64,000 nucleotides of DNA from an uncultured Oscillibacter sp. (GCA_910585245.1 CAJUCO010000003.1:62001-126000), one strand, 5' to 3'. Positions 35,565 to 44,133 are shown, counted from the stretch's first letter. The notes: a model not told the origin generated them from the sequence alone. Translations and numbers: made by a program.

Positions 35565-35581
35565 AAACTCCCTCAAGCAGT

Positions 35582-35614
35582 GTGAGGACGGGACTTTTCC
35601 CGTCCTCACTTTTT
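35582..35614 (+). terminator. Intrinsic terminator after bmpA
   Basis: 11-bp perfect stem (35582-35592 with 35599-35609), 6-nt loop, followed by TTTTT. It lies between the binding-protein gene and its transporter subunits, probably giving higher expression of the binding protein. Confidence 0.9.
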
Positions 35615-35673
35615 GCTTGCCGGCAGCTTGTGGAGGAAAAAGGTCGACTTTGTGAAAATTTTCAAAAAATGCT

Positions 35674-35702
35674 TTGAAATCTCCAGAAGGATATGGTACA
35701 AT
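35674..35702 (+). promoter_or_regulatory. Promoter of the nucleoside ABC transporter subunits
   Basis: TTGAAA (35674-35679) and TACAAT (35697-35702) with 17-nt spacing. An ATG at 35701 lies inside the -10 element, so translation must start downstream. Confidence 0.7.
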
Positions 35703-35757
35703 GAACAAGAACTGTTTTTCCCGTCAGCGGTTCCAGGAAACAGAGAAGGAGGAGGTT

Positions 35758-37296
35758 GTGAAATTGGAACAGAGCTATGCCATTGAGATGCTGAACATCA
35801 CGAAACGGTTCCCTGGCATCGTGGCAAACGACAATATCACCCTACAGCTGAAAAAAGGCGAAATCCACGCCCTTTTGGGGGAGAACGGCGCCGGAAAGTC
35901 CACGCTGATGAGCGTGCTGTTCGGCCTGTACCAGCCGGAGGAGGGCGTCATCAAAAAGGACGGCCGGCCGGTTTCCATCAAAGACCCCAACGACGCCAAT
36001 GACCTTGGCATTGGCATGGTGCACCAGCACTTCAAGCTGGTGGAGTGCTTTACGGTGCTGGACAACATCATTATGGGTGTGGAGCCCTGCAAGCACGGCT
36101 TCCTCCAAAAGGGAGAGGCCCGGACAAAGGTGGTGGCGCTCTCGGAGAAGTACGGCCTCCACGTAGACCCGGACGCCCTGGTGGAGGACATCACCGTGGG
36201 TATGCAGCAGCGCACGGAGATCCTGAAAATGCTGTACCGGGAGAACGAAATCCTGATTTTTGACGAGCCCACCGCCGTGCTGACCCCCCAGGAGATCGGT
36301 GAGCTCATGCAGATCATGAAGAATCTGGCCAAGGAGGGCAAGAGCATTCTGTTCATCTCTCACAAACTGGGGGAGATTATGTCCGTGGCGGACCGCTGCT
36401 CCGTCCTTCGCAAGGGCAAGTACATCGGCACTGTGGACATCGCCTCCAGCTCCCAGGAGGAGCTGAGCCGTATGATGGTGGGGCGGGACGTGAACTTCGT
36501 GGTGGAGAAGGCCCCCTCCAAGCCCGGAGAGGTGGTCCTGGACGTGCAGGGGATGACGGTGGCCTCCCGCCATCACAAGAACAACGCGGTCAAGTCCGTG
36601 AGCTTCCAGGTCCGCCGGGGGGAAATTGTCTGCATTGCGGGTATCGACGGCAACGGCCAGGCGGAGCTGGTCTACGGGCTCACCGGCCTGGAGCCGCTGA
36701 AGGAGGGCACCTTGACTCTGGGGAGCCAGGATATTACCAGGCTTCCCATCCGCAAGCGGAACACCTCCGGGATGAGCCACATTCCCGAGGACCGGCACAA
36801 ACACGGTTTGGTTCTGGACTACACCCTGGAGGATAACATGGTGCTCCAGCGTTATTTCGAACGGCACTTCGTCACCCCCGTGGGGTTTTTGAAGCGCAAG
36901 GCCATACGGGAATATGCTCTGGGACTGATTGAACAGTACGACGTCCGGTCCGGGCAAGGTCCCATCACCCGGACCCGGAGTATGTCCGGCGGCAACCAGC
37001 AAAAGGCCATCATTGCCCGGGAGATTGACAAGAACCCGGAGCTGTTGATTGCGGTCCAGCCCACCCGGGGTTTGGACGTGGGGGCCATTGAGTACATCCA
37101 CAAGCAGATCGTGGCCCAGCGGGACGCCGGAAAGGGCGTGCTGCTGGTGAGCCTGGAACTGGACGAGGTCATGAATGTCTCCGACCGGATTCTTGTCATG
37201 TACGAGGGGGAGATCGTGGGCGAGTTTGACCCCAAGGCCGTCACGGTGGAAGAGCTGGGCCTCTACATGGCCGGCGCGAAAAAGAAGGGGGCGTAA
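35758..37296 (+). CDS. Nucleoside ABC transporter ATP-binding protein (BmpB/YufO type)
   Basis: 512-aa protein with two ABC domains, as in ribose/nucleoside importers. Domain 1: Walker A GENGAGKST, Q-loop, signature-region VGMQQRTEIL and Walker B ILIFDEPTA. Domain 2: degenerate Walker A GIDGNGQAEL, signature MSGGNQQKAI, and QPTRGLDVGA in place of the usual Walker B end. The GTG at 35758 is chosen because AAGGAGGAGG is just upstream and earlier in-frame codons lie in the promoter. Two permease genes follow at once. Confidence 0.95.
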   Translation: MKLEQSYAIEMLNITKRFPGIVANDNITLQLKKGEIHALLGENGAGKSTLMSVLFGLYQPEEGVIKKDGRPVSIKDPNDANDLGIGMVHQHFKLVECFTVLDNIIMGVEPCKHGFLQKGEARTKVVALSEKYGLHVDPDALVEDITVGMQQRTEILKMLYRENEILIFDEPTAVLTPQEIGELMQIMKNLAKEGKSILFISHKLGEIMSVADRCSVLRKGKYIGTVDIASSSQEELSRMMVGRDVNFVVEKAPSKPGEVVLDVQGMTVASRHHKNNAVKSVSFQVRRGEIVCIAGIDGNGQAELVYGLTGLEPLKEGTLTLGSQDITRLPIRKRNTSGMSHIPEDRHKHGLVLDYTLEDNMVLQRYFERHFVTPVGFLKRKAIREYALGLIEQYDVRSGQGPITRTRSMSGGNQQKAIIAREIDKNPELLIAVQPTRGLDVGAIEYIHKQIVAQRDAGKGVLLVSLELDEVMNVSDRILVMYEGEIVGEFDPKAVTVEELGLYMAGAKKKGA

Positions 37297-37299
37297 GGC

Positions 37300-38430
37300 G
37301 TGAAAAAAGAAAAGAACTCCCTGCTGCGTAACGGCGCGGTCCAGTCCTTGCTGGCCTCCTTGCTGTGCATCCTGCTGGGCCTTCTGGTGGGCTATGTGGC
37401 CCTTTTGATCATCAACCCCGCCGGAGCCAACGCGGCCATTCTGGCCATTGTGGAAAACTTCATGACCTACTCCAAGTCCACGGCCCAGCTCCGCTATTTC
37501 GGCAGCACCCTGGTGAAGACCGCCCCCCTGCTCATGTGCAGCCTCTCGGTGCTCTTCGCCTATAAGGTGGGCCTTTTCAACATCGGCGCGGCGGGGCAGT
37601 ATGTCGTCGGCACCGGAGCGGCGCTGTACTGCGCCCTGGGGCTGAAGCTGCCCTGGTTCTTGTGCCTGATTGCCGCCATTCTGGCCGGGGCCGCCTTGGG
37701 AGCCGTCTCCGGATTGCTGAAAGCCTACTGCAACGTCAACGAGGTCATCTCCTGCATCATGTTGAACTGGATCAGCCTCTATGCGGTGAATATGCTGCTG
37801 ACCCTGGTGAAGGAGGAGACCAGCCCCTACACCTTCACCCTGTCCAGCACCAACGAGGGGGCGCTTCTGCCCTCCCTGGGTCTGGGGGCCCTGTTCAGCA
37901 AAAACCAGTATGTGGGTCTGGCGATTCCCCTGGCCATTCTGACGGCGGTGCTGGTGTGGGTCCTGCTGGAGAAGACCAAACTGGGCTATGAGCTAAAGGC
38001 CACCGGCTGCAACAAGTTCGCCGCCAAATATTGCGGTATGCGGGAGCGGAAGAACCTGATCCTCACCATGGCCATCTCCGGCGGCCTCGCCGGCATGGGC
38101 GCGGCCATGCTCTTCCTCTCCGGTTTCGAGCAGTGGCAGTGCACCCAGTCCGCCGTCCCCGCCATGGGCTTCAACGGCATCGCCGCCGCCTTCCTGGGGG
38201 GACTGAACCCCATTGGGGCCATCTTCTCCTCCTACTTCATCCAGCACATTACCAATGGAGGCGCGTATGTGGACAAGACCATGTACTCCTCCCAGATTTC
38301 CGATTTCATCTCCGCGCTGATTATCTACCTCTGCGGCTTCGTCCTCTTCTTCAAGATGGCGTTGAACAATTGGCTGGACCGCCGTGAGGAGAAGAAAGCG
38401 GCCGCTGGGAAAGGAGGCGACGGGAAATGA
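37300..38430 (+). CDS. Nucleoside ABC transporter permease (BmpC/YufP type)
   Basis: 376-aa BPD_transp_2 family permease with about 10 hydrophobic segments, the first at residues 15-38. The GLFNIGAAGQYV motif is characteristic of nucleoside/ribose importer permeases. Its GTG start is 3 nt after the ATP-binding gene with AGGCG only weakly upstream, so coupling is likely. It forms a heterodimer with the next permease (4-nt overlap). A basic cytoplasmic tail closes it. Confidence 0.93.
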   Translation: MKKEKNSLLRNGAVQSLLASLLCILLGLLVGYVALLIINPAGANAAILAIVENFMTYSKSTAQLRYFGSTLVKTAPLLMCSLSVLFAYKVGLFNIGAAGQYVVGTGAALYCALGLKLPWFLCLIAAILAGAALGAVSGLLKAYCNVNEVISCIMLNWISLYAVNMLLTLVKEETSPYTFTLSSTNEGALLPSLGLGALFSKNQYVGLAIPLAILTAVLVWVLLEKTKLGYELKATGCNKFAAKYCGMRERKNLILTMAISGGLAGMGAAMLFLSGFEQWQCTQSAVPAMGFNGIAAAFLGGLNPIGAIFSSYFIQHITNGGAYVDKTMYSSQISDFISALIIYLCGFVLFFKMALNNWLDRREEKKAAAGKGGDGK

Positions 38431-39368
38431 TCTTACTGCTGCAATACACCCTGATTTTCGCGTCCGTGCTGTTGCTGGTGGCCCTGGGAGGTTGCTTCTC
38501 CGAGCACTCCGGCGTCATCAACATCGGCTTGGAGGGCATTATGGTCATGGGCGCCCTGGGGGGCGCACTGATGATGAAGTTTCTCCCCGACAGCACCCCC
38601 GCCTTCGGCATGATTTTGCTGGTGGTCCTGGCCGCCATTGCCCTAGGCGTTGTGTATTCGCTGTTGCTGGCGGTGGCCGCCATCAACTTTAAGGCGGACC
38701 AGACTCTGGTGGGCACCGCCATGAACCTCCTGGGCACGGCGGCGGCCACAGTCTTTGTCAAAGCCATGAACACCGCCGAAAGCGTAGACAACGTGTCCTC
38801 CACCATCCAATACATCAACGCGAAAAAGGCCTTCCTGGTGAACATCGGCAGCTTTGAGTTCAACTGGTTCATGCTGCTGGCCCTGCTGGCGCTTGTGGGG
38901 TCCTATGTCTCCTTGTACAAGACCCGCTTTGGCCTGCGGCTCATGGCCTGCGGCGAGCATCCCCAGGCCGCGGACAGCGTGGGCATCAACGTCTACAAAA
39001 TGCGCTATGCCGGCGTGCTGATCTCCGGTATGCTGGGGGGCTTGGGAGGCATTGTGTACATCACGGCGGGCGTCAGCGAGTGGAAGTTTGAAAACGGCGT
39101 GGCGGGCTTTGGCTTCCTGGCCCTGGCCGTCATGATCTTCGGCCAGTGGAAGCCCACCAGGATCGCCCTGGCGGCGCTGCTCTTCGGGTTCTTCCGGGCT
39201 CTTGGAAACGTGTACTCCGGCTTCGACTTCCTGAAAGCCCTGAATCTCCCCGCCTCCATGTATAATATGCTGCCCTACATCATCTCCCTGGTAGTGCTGG
39301 CCTTCACCTCCCAAAAGTCCCGGGCGCCCAAGGCAGAGGGCGTCCCCTACGACAAGGGACAGCGCTGA
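38427..39368 (+). CDS. Nucleoside ABC transporter permease (BmpD/YufQ type)
   Basis: 313-aa second permease of the same BPD_transp_2 family. Motifs: GVINIGLEGIMVMGAL near residue 30 and LRLMACGEHPQAADSVGIN in the cytoplasmic loop. About eight to nine membrane helices. ATGA overlap with the first permease shows translational coupling. The gene ends just at the start of the first of two 44-bp direct repeats. Confidence 0.94.
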   Translation: MILLLQYTLIFASVLLLVALGGCFSEHSGVINIGLEGIMVMGALGGALMMKFLPDSTPAFGMILLVVLAAIALGVVYSLLLAVAAINFKADQTLVGTAMNLLGTAAATVFVKAMNTAESVDNVSSTIQYINAKKAFLVNIGSFEFNWFMLLALLALVGSYVSLYKTRFGLRLMACGEHPQAADSVGINVYKMRYAGVLISGMLGGLGGIVYITAGVSEWKFENGVAGFGFLALAVMIFGQWKPTRIALAALLFGFFRALGNVYSGFDFLKALNLPASMYNMLPYIISLVVLAFTSQKSRAPKAEGVPYDKGQR

Positions 39369-39410
39369 GTACAATTCGTAGTATCCTGTCGAAAAAATAC
39401 GAAATGGCGC
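39367..39410 (+). repeat. 44-bp direct repeat, copy 1
   Basis: Gapless match of 44 bp to 39539-39582 with roughly 10 mismatches. Shared blocks include GAGTACAA, GTAGTAT and TACGAAATGG. It begins in the stop codon of the permease gene. Confidence 0.6.
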
Positions 39411-39437
39411 GGCCTCCGGCATTGCCGGGGGCCGCGC
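39407..39437 (+). terminator. GC-rich hairpin after the nucleoside transporter operon
   Basis: Arms GCGCGGCC (39407-39414) and GGCCGCGC (39430-39437) with an inner stem TCCGGC/GCCGGG around loop ATT. No T-run follows. It lies between convergent genes and probably terminates the plus-strand operon. Confidence 0.6.
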
Positions 39438-39538
39438 AACTTGTCAAAGAAGCGTTGTTCCTGAAAGAAGGGAAAAGAGGACAGGCCGCAGAAAGAAACC
39501 TGTGAGGACCGCATTCCATGGGTCATGGGGGAGAAAAA

Positions 39539-39582
39539 GAGTACAAAATGTAGTATTTTGTAGAAAGACTACGAAATGGAGC
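39539..39582 (+). repeat. 44-bp direct repeat, copy 2
   Basis: Second copy, 172 bp after the first and in the same orientation. It holds the dyad ACAAAAT-gtagt-ATTTTGT and ends 8 bp before the ylbJ stop codon. Confidence 0.6.
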
Positions 39583-39590
39583 ACCTTCAT

Positions 39591-40505
39591 TCAAAACACC
39601 CAGCCGCTTACTATAGCCGCCAGTACCGCCGACAGGAGGCCCTGGATGATGTTCCCCAGAAGGCAGTTCCAAAGCCGCAGGCCGCTGCCCTCCAGCACGG
39701 CCGCCGTCTGGCAGAGAACGGAGGCCCCGCCCCAGCCGGCGCAGGCCGACGCCAGGATAAAGCTCATGCGGTCCGCCGCCAGCAGCGGCGTCAGGGAAAA
39801 GAGCTCCAGACTGCCCACCAGTCCCGTTCCCAGAGCCCCGCCGGAGCGGGCCAGAGGACTTGCCAGCACATAGAAAAAGATGATAAAGCCACAGACAAAG
39901 ACCATGTTTCCACAGGCGGTTTTCACCCCCTCCACAAAAGCGGCGGGAAGGGAGGCGGGCTGACAAGGGGAAACCCTTGGCAGGCATTGCCGCTCCGTGG
40001 GTTTTTCGGTTCCCCGGAAGAAAAAGCCCGTCAAGAGAGCCGAAAGCACATGAATGAGCCAGAGATACATTCCCGCCCGGGGGCTGCCAAAGACGCCGCC
40101 TCCCAGAACGCTGATGAGAAACACCGGGTTGGAGTTGTTGCAAAAGCCCAGGAGACGCTCCGCCTCGGAGGCGGTGAGAAGGCCCTTTTTGTAAAGCTCC
40201 GCCGCTGTTCGGGCCCCGATGGGATAGCCCCCCACCAGTCCCAGCAGCAGGGCGGACCCGGCGGGGCCGGGGAGCCGGTAAAGATTCATCAGCCCCACCA
40301 GGCGGGGGGAGGCCCACTCCCCAAACCCCAGAGACACCAGCATGGTGGACGCCGCCATAAAGGGGAAGAGGGCGGGAATCACTGACCGGCCGCAAAGGGC
40401 CAGACCCGCCGCCGTAGCGGCCCGGACCTCTCCGGCGTCCGCCAGGAACCAGGCCAGAAGGCCGCAAAGGAGTAGACACGCACCGGCGCGCCAGCGTAGT
40501 TTCAT
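39591..40505 (-). CDS. ylbJ: Sporulation integral membrane protein YlbJ
   Basis: 304-aa polytopic protein of the YlbJ/nucleoside-recognition (Gate) family, with about eight membrane helices. Conserved segments are the GLVGGYPIGAR loop and FCNNSNPVFLISVLGGGVF. YlbJ is a sigma-E regulon protein needed for heat-resistant spores in Bacillus. The ATG at 40505 is preferred over an in-frame GTG at 40514 because GAGGTG lies 6 nt upstream. It is divergent from yqfC, another sigma-E gene. Confidence 0.9.
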   Translation of the reverse strand: MKLRWRAGACLLLCGLLAWFLADAGEVRAATAAGLALCGRSVIPALFPFMAASTMLVSLGFGEWASPRLVGLMNLYRLPGPAGSALLLGLVGGYPIGARTAAELYKKGLLTASEAERLLGFCNNSNPVFLISVLGGGVFGSPRAGMYLWLIHVLSALLTGFFFRGTEKPTERQCLPRVSPCQPASLPAAFVEGVKTACGNMVFVCGFIIFFYVLASPLARSGGALGTGLVGSLELFSLTPLLAADRMSFILASACAGWGGASVLCQTAAVLEGSGLRLWNCLLGNIIQGLLSAVLAAIVSGWVF

Positions 40506-40523
40506 GAGCCTCACCTCGGGAAA

Positions 40524-40589
40524 ACCTTATGCTGTGGGAGAGACAATCATGCCGGGACAAGCAGTTTTTTCCACCCCGCCGCATATGGT
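40524..40589. promoter_or_regulatory. Divergent ylbJ/yqfC promoter region with sigma-E-like -10 elements
   Basis: The minus strand carries CATAAGGT (40524-40531 complement), 19 nt before ylbJ. The plus strand carries CATATGGT (40582-40589), 19 nt before yqfC. Both resemble the sigma-E -10 consensus CATAYAHT in the first four bases. The -35 elements are weak. Confidence 0.4.
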
Positions 40590-40608
40590 TTTTTCGAGGT
40601 GAGACGTT

Positions 40609-40905
40609 ATGGAACGGAATCGACGGGACCGTGAGAACGGCATTCTGGCGGCGGCGGCGGAACTCTTCGACCTGCCGGCGGACGTGGTGGCGGGGCTGCC
40701 CCGGCTGGAGATGGTGGGCAGCCGCCAGTTATACCTGGAGCACCACGCCGGTCTTCTGGCCTATACGGAAGAGCAGATCGACGCCAATACCTCCGCCGGG
40801 GTTCTCCGGGTTCGGGGGGAGGGGCTGACCCTTGTGGCCATGACGGCGGGAGAACTGCGCATCGGCGGGAAGATTGCCTCCGTGGAGTGGGTGGGATTAT
40901 GTTAA
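40609..40905 (+). CDS. yqfC: Sporulation protein YqfC
   Basis: 98-aa YabP/YqfC family protein: an N-terminal helix, then beta strands with ENRRLYLEHH-like block (here SRQLYLEHHAGLL) and IGGKIASVEW near the end. Probably part of the forespore-mother cell channel or coat-associated machinery in the mother cell; sigma-E controlled in Bacillus. It overlaps yqfD by 7 nt, giving the conserved yqfC-yqfD-phoH order. Confidence 0.92.
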   Translation: MERNRRDRENGILAAAAELFDLPADVVAGLPRLEMVGSRQLYLEHHAGLLAYTEEQIDANTSAGVLRVRGEGLTLVAMTAGELRIGGKIASVEWVGLC

Positions 40906-42095
40906 AGAGCCTCATCAACCGCCTCCGGGGCCAGGTCCGAGTCCGGGCGGAGTGTGCCTTCCCCGAGCGGGTATTAAACCTCTGCGGGGCCCAGGACCTG
41001 TCCTTTTGGGACCTTCAGTGGGAGTCCCCCACGGCCTTTACCTGCCGTCTGTCCCGGCGGGACTGGAAAACGCTCCGGGAGGCGGGGAAAAAGCTGGACT
41101 GCACCTTTGATCTGGTGGGACTGGAGGGGGCGCCGTATTTCCTCGTTCGCTTCCGGCACCGGCAGGCCCTGGTGCTGGGGCTGGTGAGCTGCGCCTTGGC
41201 GCTGTTTCTGGGGTCCTTTTTCATCTGGGACTTCCAGGTGGAGGGAAACGAGACCGTTCCCACCGAGCGGATTTTGCGGGCTCTGGAGAAAAACGGCGTG
41301 GGACTGGGGACCTTCGGGCTGTCTCTGGACGGGGAGAACATTCGAAATCACGTGCTGCTGGACGTGCCGGAGCTCAGCTGGATTGCCGTTAACGTCTCCG
41401 GCTGCCGGGCCAACGTCCAGGTACGGGAGCGGACGCCGCCGCCCGTCATGATCGACCGGCGGGAGCCCTGCAACCTGGTGGCCCGGCGGGCGGGGCTGGT
41501 GAGAAAGGTCCAGACCATCGGCGGCGTGGCCTGCGTGGTGCCGGGAAGCGCCGTGACAAAGGGGCAGATTCTGATTTCCGGCGTGGAGGACACGGACACC
41601 GTGGGGGCCCGGGTTCTGGCGGGTATGGGGAAGGTGGAGGCCCGGACCTGGTACGATCTCACCGCCGCCATGCCGTTGACGGTTCTTGAAAAACAGTATA
41701 CCGGCCAGGAGAAAACCGGGGTCAGCCTGATTTTTGGCTCCCGGCGGATAAAATTCTTCTCAAACAGTAGCATTGACGGGGCGGAATATGATAAAATAAC
41801 CAGGAGGTACCCCCTGAACCTCCTGGGCGTGCCCCTGCCGGTGACGGTGGTGACGGAAACCCGGCGTTTTTACGAGGCGGTTCCCAGAACTCGAACCGCC
41901 GCCGGGGCGGAGAAGGCCGCCGAGGCGATTTTGACGGCCCAGCTCCACGACATGGTGATGCCCCACGGGGAGGTGAAGTCCACCCTCTGCTCCTCCCGCC
42001 AGCGGGGGGACACGCTGATCGTCACGCTGTCGGCGGAGTGCCTGGAGGAGATCGGGGAGACGGCCCCCATTTATACGGAGGAAGAAACGGACTGA
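40899..42095 (+). CDS. yqfD: Sporulation protein YqfD
   Basis: 398-aa YqfD family protein. One clear transmembrane helix lies at about residues 90-110 (VLGLVSCALALFLGSFFIW), after a soluble N-terminal region, with a large extracytoplasmic domain. The VEGNETVPTERIL segment after the helix is POTRA-like. The start at 40899 lies within the end of yqfC (GTGGGATT precedes it), so translation is probably coupled. Known from Bacillus to be made in the mother cell and required for efficient sporulation. Confidence 0.92.
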   Translation: MLKSLINRLRGQVRVRAECAFPERVLNLCGAQDLSFWDLQWESPTAFTCRLSRRDWKTLREAGKKLDCTFDLVGLEGAPYFLVRFRHRQALVLGLVSCALALFLGSFFIWDFQVEGNETVPTERILRALEKNGVGLGTFGLSLDGENIRNHVLLDVPELSWIAVNVSGCRANVQVRERTPPPVMIDRREPCNLVARRAGLVRKVQTIGGVACVVPGSAVTKGQILISGVEDTDTVGARVLAGMGKVEARTWYDLTAAMPLTVLEKQYTGQEKTGVSLIFGSRRIKFFSNSSIDGAEYDKITRRYPLNLLGVPLPVTVVTETRRFYEAVPRTRTAAGAEKAAEAILTAQLHDMVMPHGEVKSTLCSSRQRGDTLIVTLSAECLEEIGETAPIYTEEETD

Positions 42096-42123
42096 GATCC
42101 GCGCAAATACAGGAGTGAAGACT

Positions 42124-43101
42124 TTGGAACAACGAATTGGCATTGAGCGGCTGGAACAAGCCATCAACATCTTCGGGTCCTTTGACGAGAACATCCGGCT
42201 TTTGGAACAGGAGTTCTCCGTCACCGTTGTGAACCGGGAGGGCGAGCTCCGGGTGGAGGGGGAGGCGGAGGACGTGGCCCTGGCCTGTAAGGCCATCCAG
42301 GCCCTGCTGATCCTCTCCAGCCGGGGGGAGGCCATTGGAGAGCAGAACGTCCGCTATGTCATCAGCATGGTCCGGGCGGGAAAGGAGGAAAAAATCGCCG
42401 AGCTCACCGGCGATGTCCTCTGTATCTCCGCCAAGGGCCGGCCCATCAAGCCCAAGACCATCGGACAAAAGGACTATATCGCATCGGTGCTGAAAAACAC
42501 CGTCACCATCGGCGTGGGTCCGGCGGGCACAGGGAAGACCTATCTGGCCGTGGCCGCCGCTGTCATGGCCTTCCGGGACAAACAGGTCAACCGGATCATT
42601 CTCACCCGCCCCGCCGTGGAGGCCGGGGAGCGCCTGGGCTTTTTGCCCGGAGACCTCCAAAGCAAGGTGGACCCCTATCTCCGGCCCCTTTATGACGCTC
42701 TTTTCGATATGCTGGGGGCGGAGACCTACCAAAAATACCTGGAACGGGGAAGCATTGAGGTGGCCCCTCTGGCCTATATGCGGGGCCGGACCCTGGATGA
42801 CAGCTTCATCATTCTGGACGAGGCCCAGAACACCAGCCGGGAGCAGATGAAAATGTTTTTGACCCGCCTGGGCTTTGGGTCCAAAATTGTCATCACCGGC
42901 GACGCCACGCAAATCGACCTGCCGGACGGCAAGGTTTCCGGCCTCCGGGAGGCCATGCGGGTGCTTCGCAACGTGGAGGGCATCGGCATCTGCCAGTTGA
43001 CCAACGCCGACGTGGTCCGCCACGTCATGGTACAGAGGATTGTCCAGGCCTATGAGGCCTATGAGAACCGGAAGGAACCGGGGAAAGGGAAGCGGAAATG
43101 A
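42124..43101 (+). CDS. phoH: PhoH family ATPase
   Basis: 325-aa P-loop ATPase. Walker A GPAGTGKTYLAVA and Walker B IILDEAQNTS are present, with the helicase-like ITGDATQIDLP motif downstream. The N-terminal KH-like segment precedes the ATPase domain. The TTG start at 42124 has AGGAG 8 nt upstream; a GTG at 42115 overlaps that site and is less likely. It is followed by ybeY (4-nt overlap), the usual PhoH-YbeY association in rRNA/RNA quality control. The yqfF/pgpH gene that often lies between them in Bacillus is absent. Confidence 0.95.
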   Translation: MEQRIGIERLEQAINIFGSFDENIRLLEQEFSVTVVNREGELRVEGEAEDVALACKAIQALLILSSRGEAIGEQNVRYVISMVRAGKEEKIAELTGDVLCISAKGRPIKPKTIGQKDYIASVLKNTVTIGVGPAGTGKTYLAVAAAVMAFRDKQVNRIILTRPAVEAGERLGFLPGDLQSKVDPYLRPLYDALFDMLGAETYQKYLERGSIEVAPLAYMRGRTLDDSFIILDEAQNTSREQMKMFLTRLGFGSKIVITGDATQIDLPDGKVSGLREAMRVLRNVEGIGICQLTNADVVRHVMVQRIVQAYEAYENRKEPGKGKRK

Positions 43102-43613
43102 AGCGGCATTATATCCCCGTCACCGCCAGCGTTCCCGGGGTGAATGAAAGTCAGGTCGCCTTCCTCCGCAAGGCCGTCCGCACGGCTTTGGCGGCGGAAG
43201 GAGTGGATTTCCCCTGTGAAGTGGACATCCTTGTCACCGATGACCGGGAGATTCACGCCCTGAACCGGGAGTCCCGGCAGGTGGACAAGCCCACGGACGT
43301 GTTGAGCTTCCCGGCCTTCGACCTCCGGCCTGGAGAACTTCCGGGGCCGGAGGACGCGGACCCGGGGACGGGGCTGGTGCCCCTGGGGGACGTGATGATC
43401 TCTTTGGAGCACGTGGCGGCCCAGGCGAAGGAGTATGGGCATTCCACCCGGCGGGAGCTGGTGTATCTGACGGTGCATTCGGTGTTGCATCTGCTGGGTT
43501 ACGACCATGTGGATGAAGGGCCTATGAAGGCCCAAATGCGGGAGAGGGAGGAGGTCATCCTGGCCAGGATGGGGGTGATTGCTCGCCCTTCGGGCGGGGA
43601 GGATTGCAGCTAG
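43098..43613 (+). CDS. ybeY: Endoribonuclease YbeY
   Basis: 171-aa single-strand-specific, zinc-dependent RNase for 16S rRNA maturation. The metal site HSVLHLLGYDH supplies three His residues, and the TDVLSFP motif is present. It overlaps phoH by 4 nt. In many Bacillota dgkA, cdd and era follow; here a structured repeat and a small regulator module follow instead. The last eight residues are encoded by a small GC hairpin (CGCCC ttcg GGGCG-type). Confidence 0.95.
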   Translation: MKRHYIPVTASVPGVNESQVAFLRKAVRTALAAEGVDFPCEVDILVTDDREIHALNRESRQVDKPTDVLSFPAFDLRPGELPGPEDADPGTGLVPLGDVMISLEHVAAQAKEYGHSTRRELVYLTVHSVLHLLGYDHVDEGPMKAQMREREEVILARMGVIARPSGGEDCS

Positions 43614-43618
43614 ATGCT

Positions 43619-43815
43619 AGCTGGTCCATTTGCACCCCCCATTCTCTCTTTTGCGAAAAGAGAGAATGCGCCGTGCACGGTGGAAGAGAGAAAACGGGGG
43701 CGCGGAAGAGCTGCTTCCGCCGGGTACGCAAGTCTCCAGTCCGCGGCGTGGTGCGGGCGGGGGCTTTGGTGGTTGATGCAAGGACTGTACGGCCCTCCTC
43801 GCTGCCGCTAATCCG
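43619..43815 (+). repeat. About 200-bp structured repeat, copy C
   Basis: Shares many blocks in order with the reverse complement of 44466-44690: GCTGGT, TTTGCACCCCCCATT, a T-rich hairpin, GCCGTGCACGGT, GTACGCAA, GCGGCGTGGTGCGGGCGGGG and CGCTGCCGCT. The hairpin here is a perfect 12-bp stem (ATTCTCTCTTTT, loop GCG); in copy D it is a different, longer stem. CCGTGCACGG is itself a palindrome. Short open frames inside are not conserved between the copies, so it is treated as noncoding. Confidence 0.75.
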
Positions 43816-43844
43816 GGGGTTACAGTAAAACTGCGCCTGGCGCG

Positions 43845-44063
43845 CTAGGCTCGAAGTGAATCGGACAGGCCTTGCCCTGTCCGGAGCCCTAGAAGAAAGG
43901 CGTGCAGGGCCACAAATTCTGCCGCCTTATTGAAATCCAACCTGGTGTTGGGGGTCATCTCGTTTTCCAAAACGGACAGCGACTCCGAATACTCCCCTCG
44001 AGGCGTTGCGTCAATTTGCGGCTTGATATAGTGCACATAAAGCCATTTCATAAAGTCAGACAT
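43845..44063 (-). CDS. Small hypothetical protein next to an XRE regulator
   Basis: 72-aa protein (MSDFMKWLYVHYIKPQID and onward) that I do not recognise. It is mostly helical with no signal peptide. AAAGGTGG precedes the ATG at 44063; a GTG at 44072 is an alternative. It is divergent from an XRE-type regulator, a layout typical of small regulator-plus-partner modules. Base composition of this module is more AT-rich than the flanks, suggesting acquisition. Confidence 0.55.
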   Translation of the reverse strand: MSDFMKWLYVHYIKPQIDATPRGEYSESLSVLENEMTPNTRLDFNKAAEFVALHAFLLGLRTGQGLSDSLRA

Positions 44064-44094
44064 AAGAACCACCTTTCAAAAAACGATATTATAC

Positions 44095-44133
44095 TTGCCA
44101 ATATTTATTAGGTGATGCTACTATAACACCTAA
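44095..44133. promoter_or_regulatory. Divergent promoter/operator of the XRE module
   Basis: TTGCCA (44095-44100) and TACTAT (44119-44124) form a plus-strand promoter with 18-nt spacing. The dyad TTAGGTG (44108-44114) and CACCTAA (44127-44133) overlaps it and is a candidate operator for the regulator encoded next. Confidence 0.5.

Noticed and set aside
43604..43828. Short open frames inside repeat copy C, and similar ones inside copy D (44454-44778)
   Set aside because: Frames do not stay aligned between the copies and hairpins dominate, so noncoding is more likely. A shared RGVVRAG-like string comes from the conserved GC-rich DNA block.
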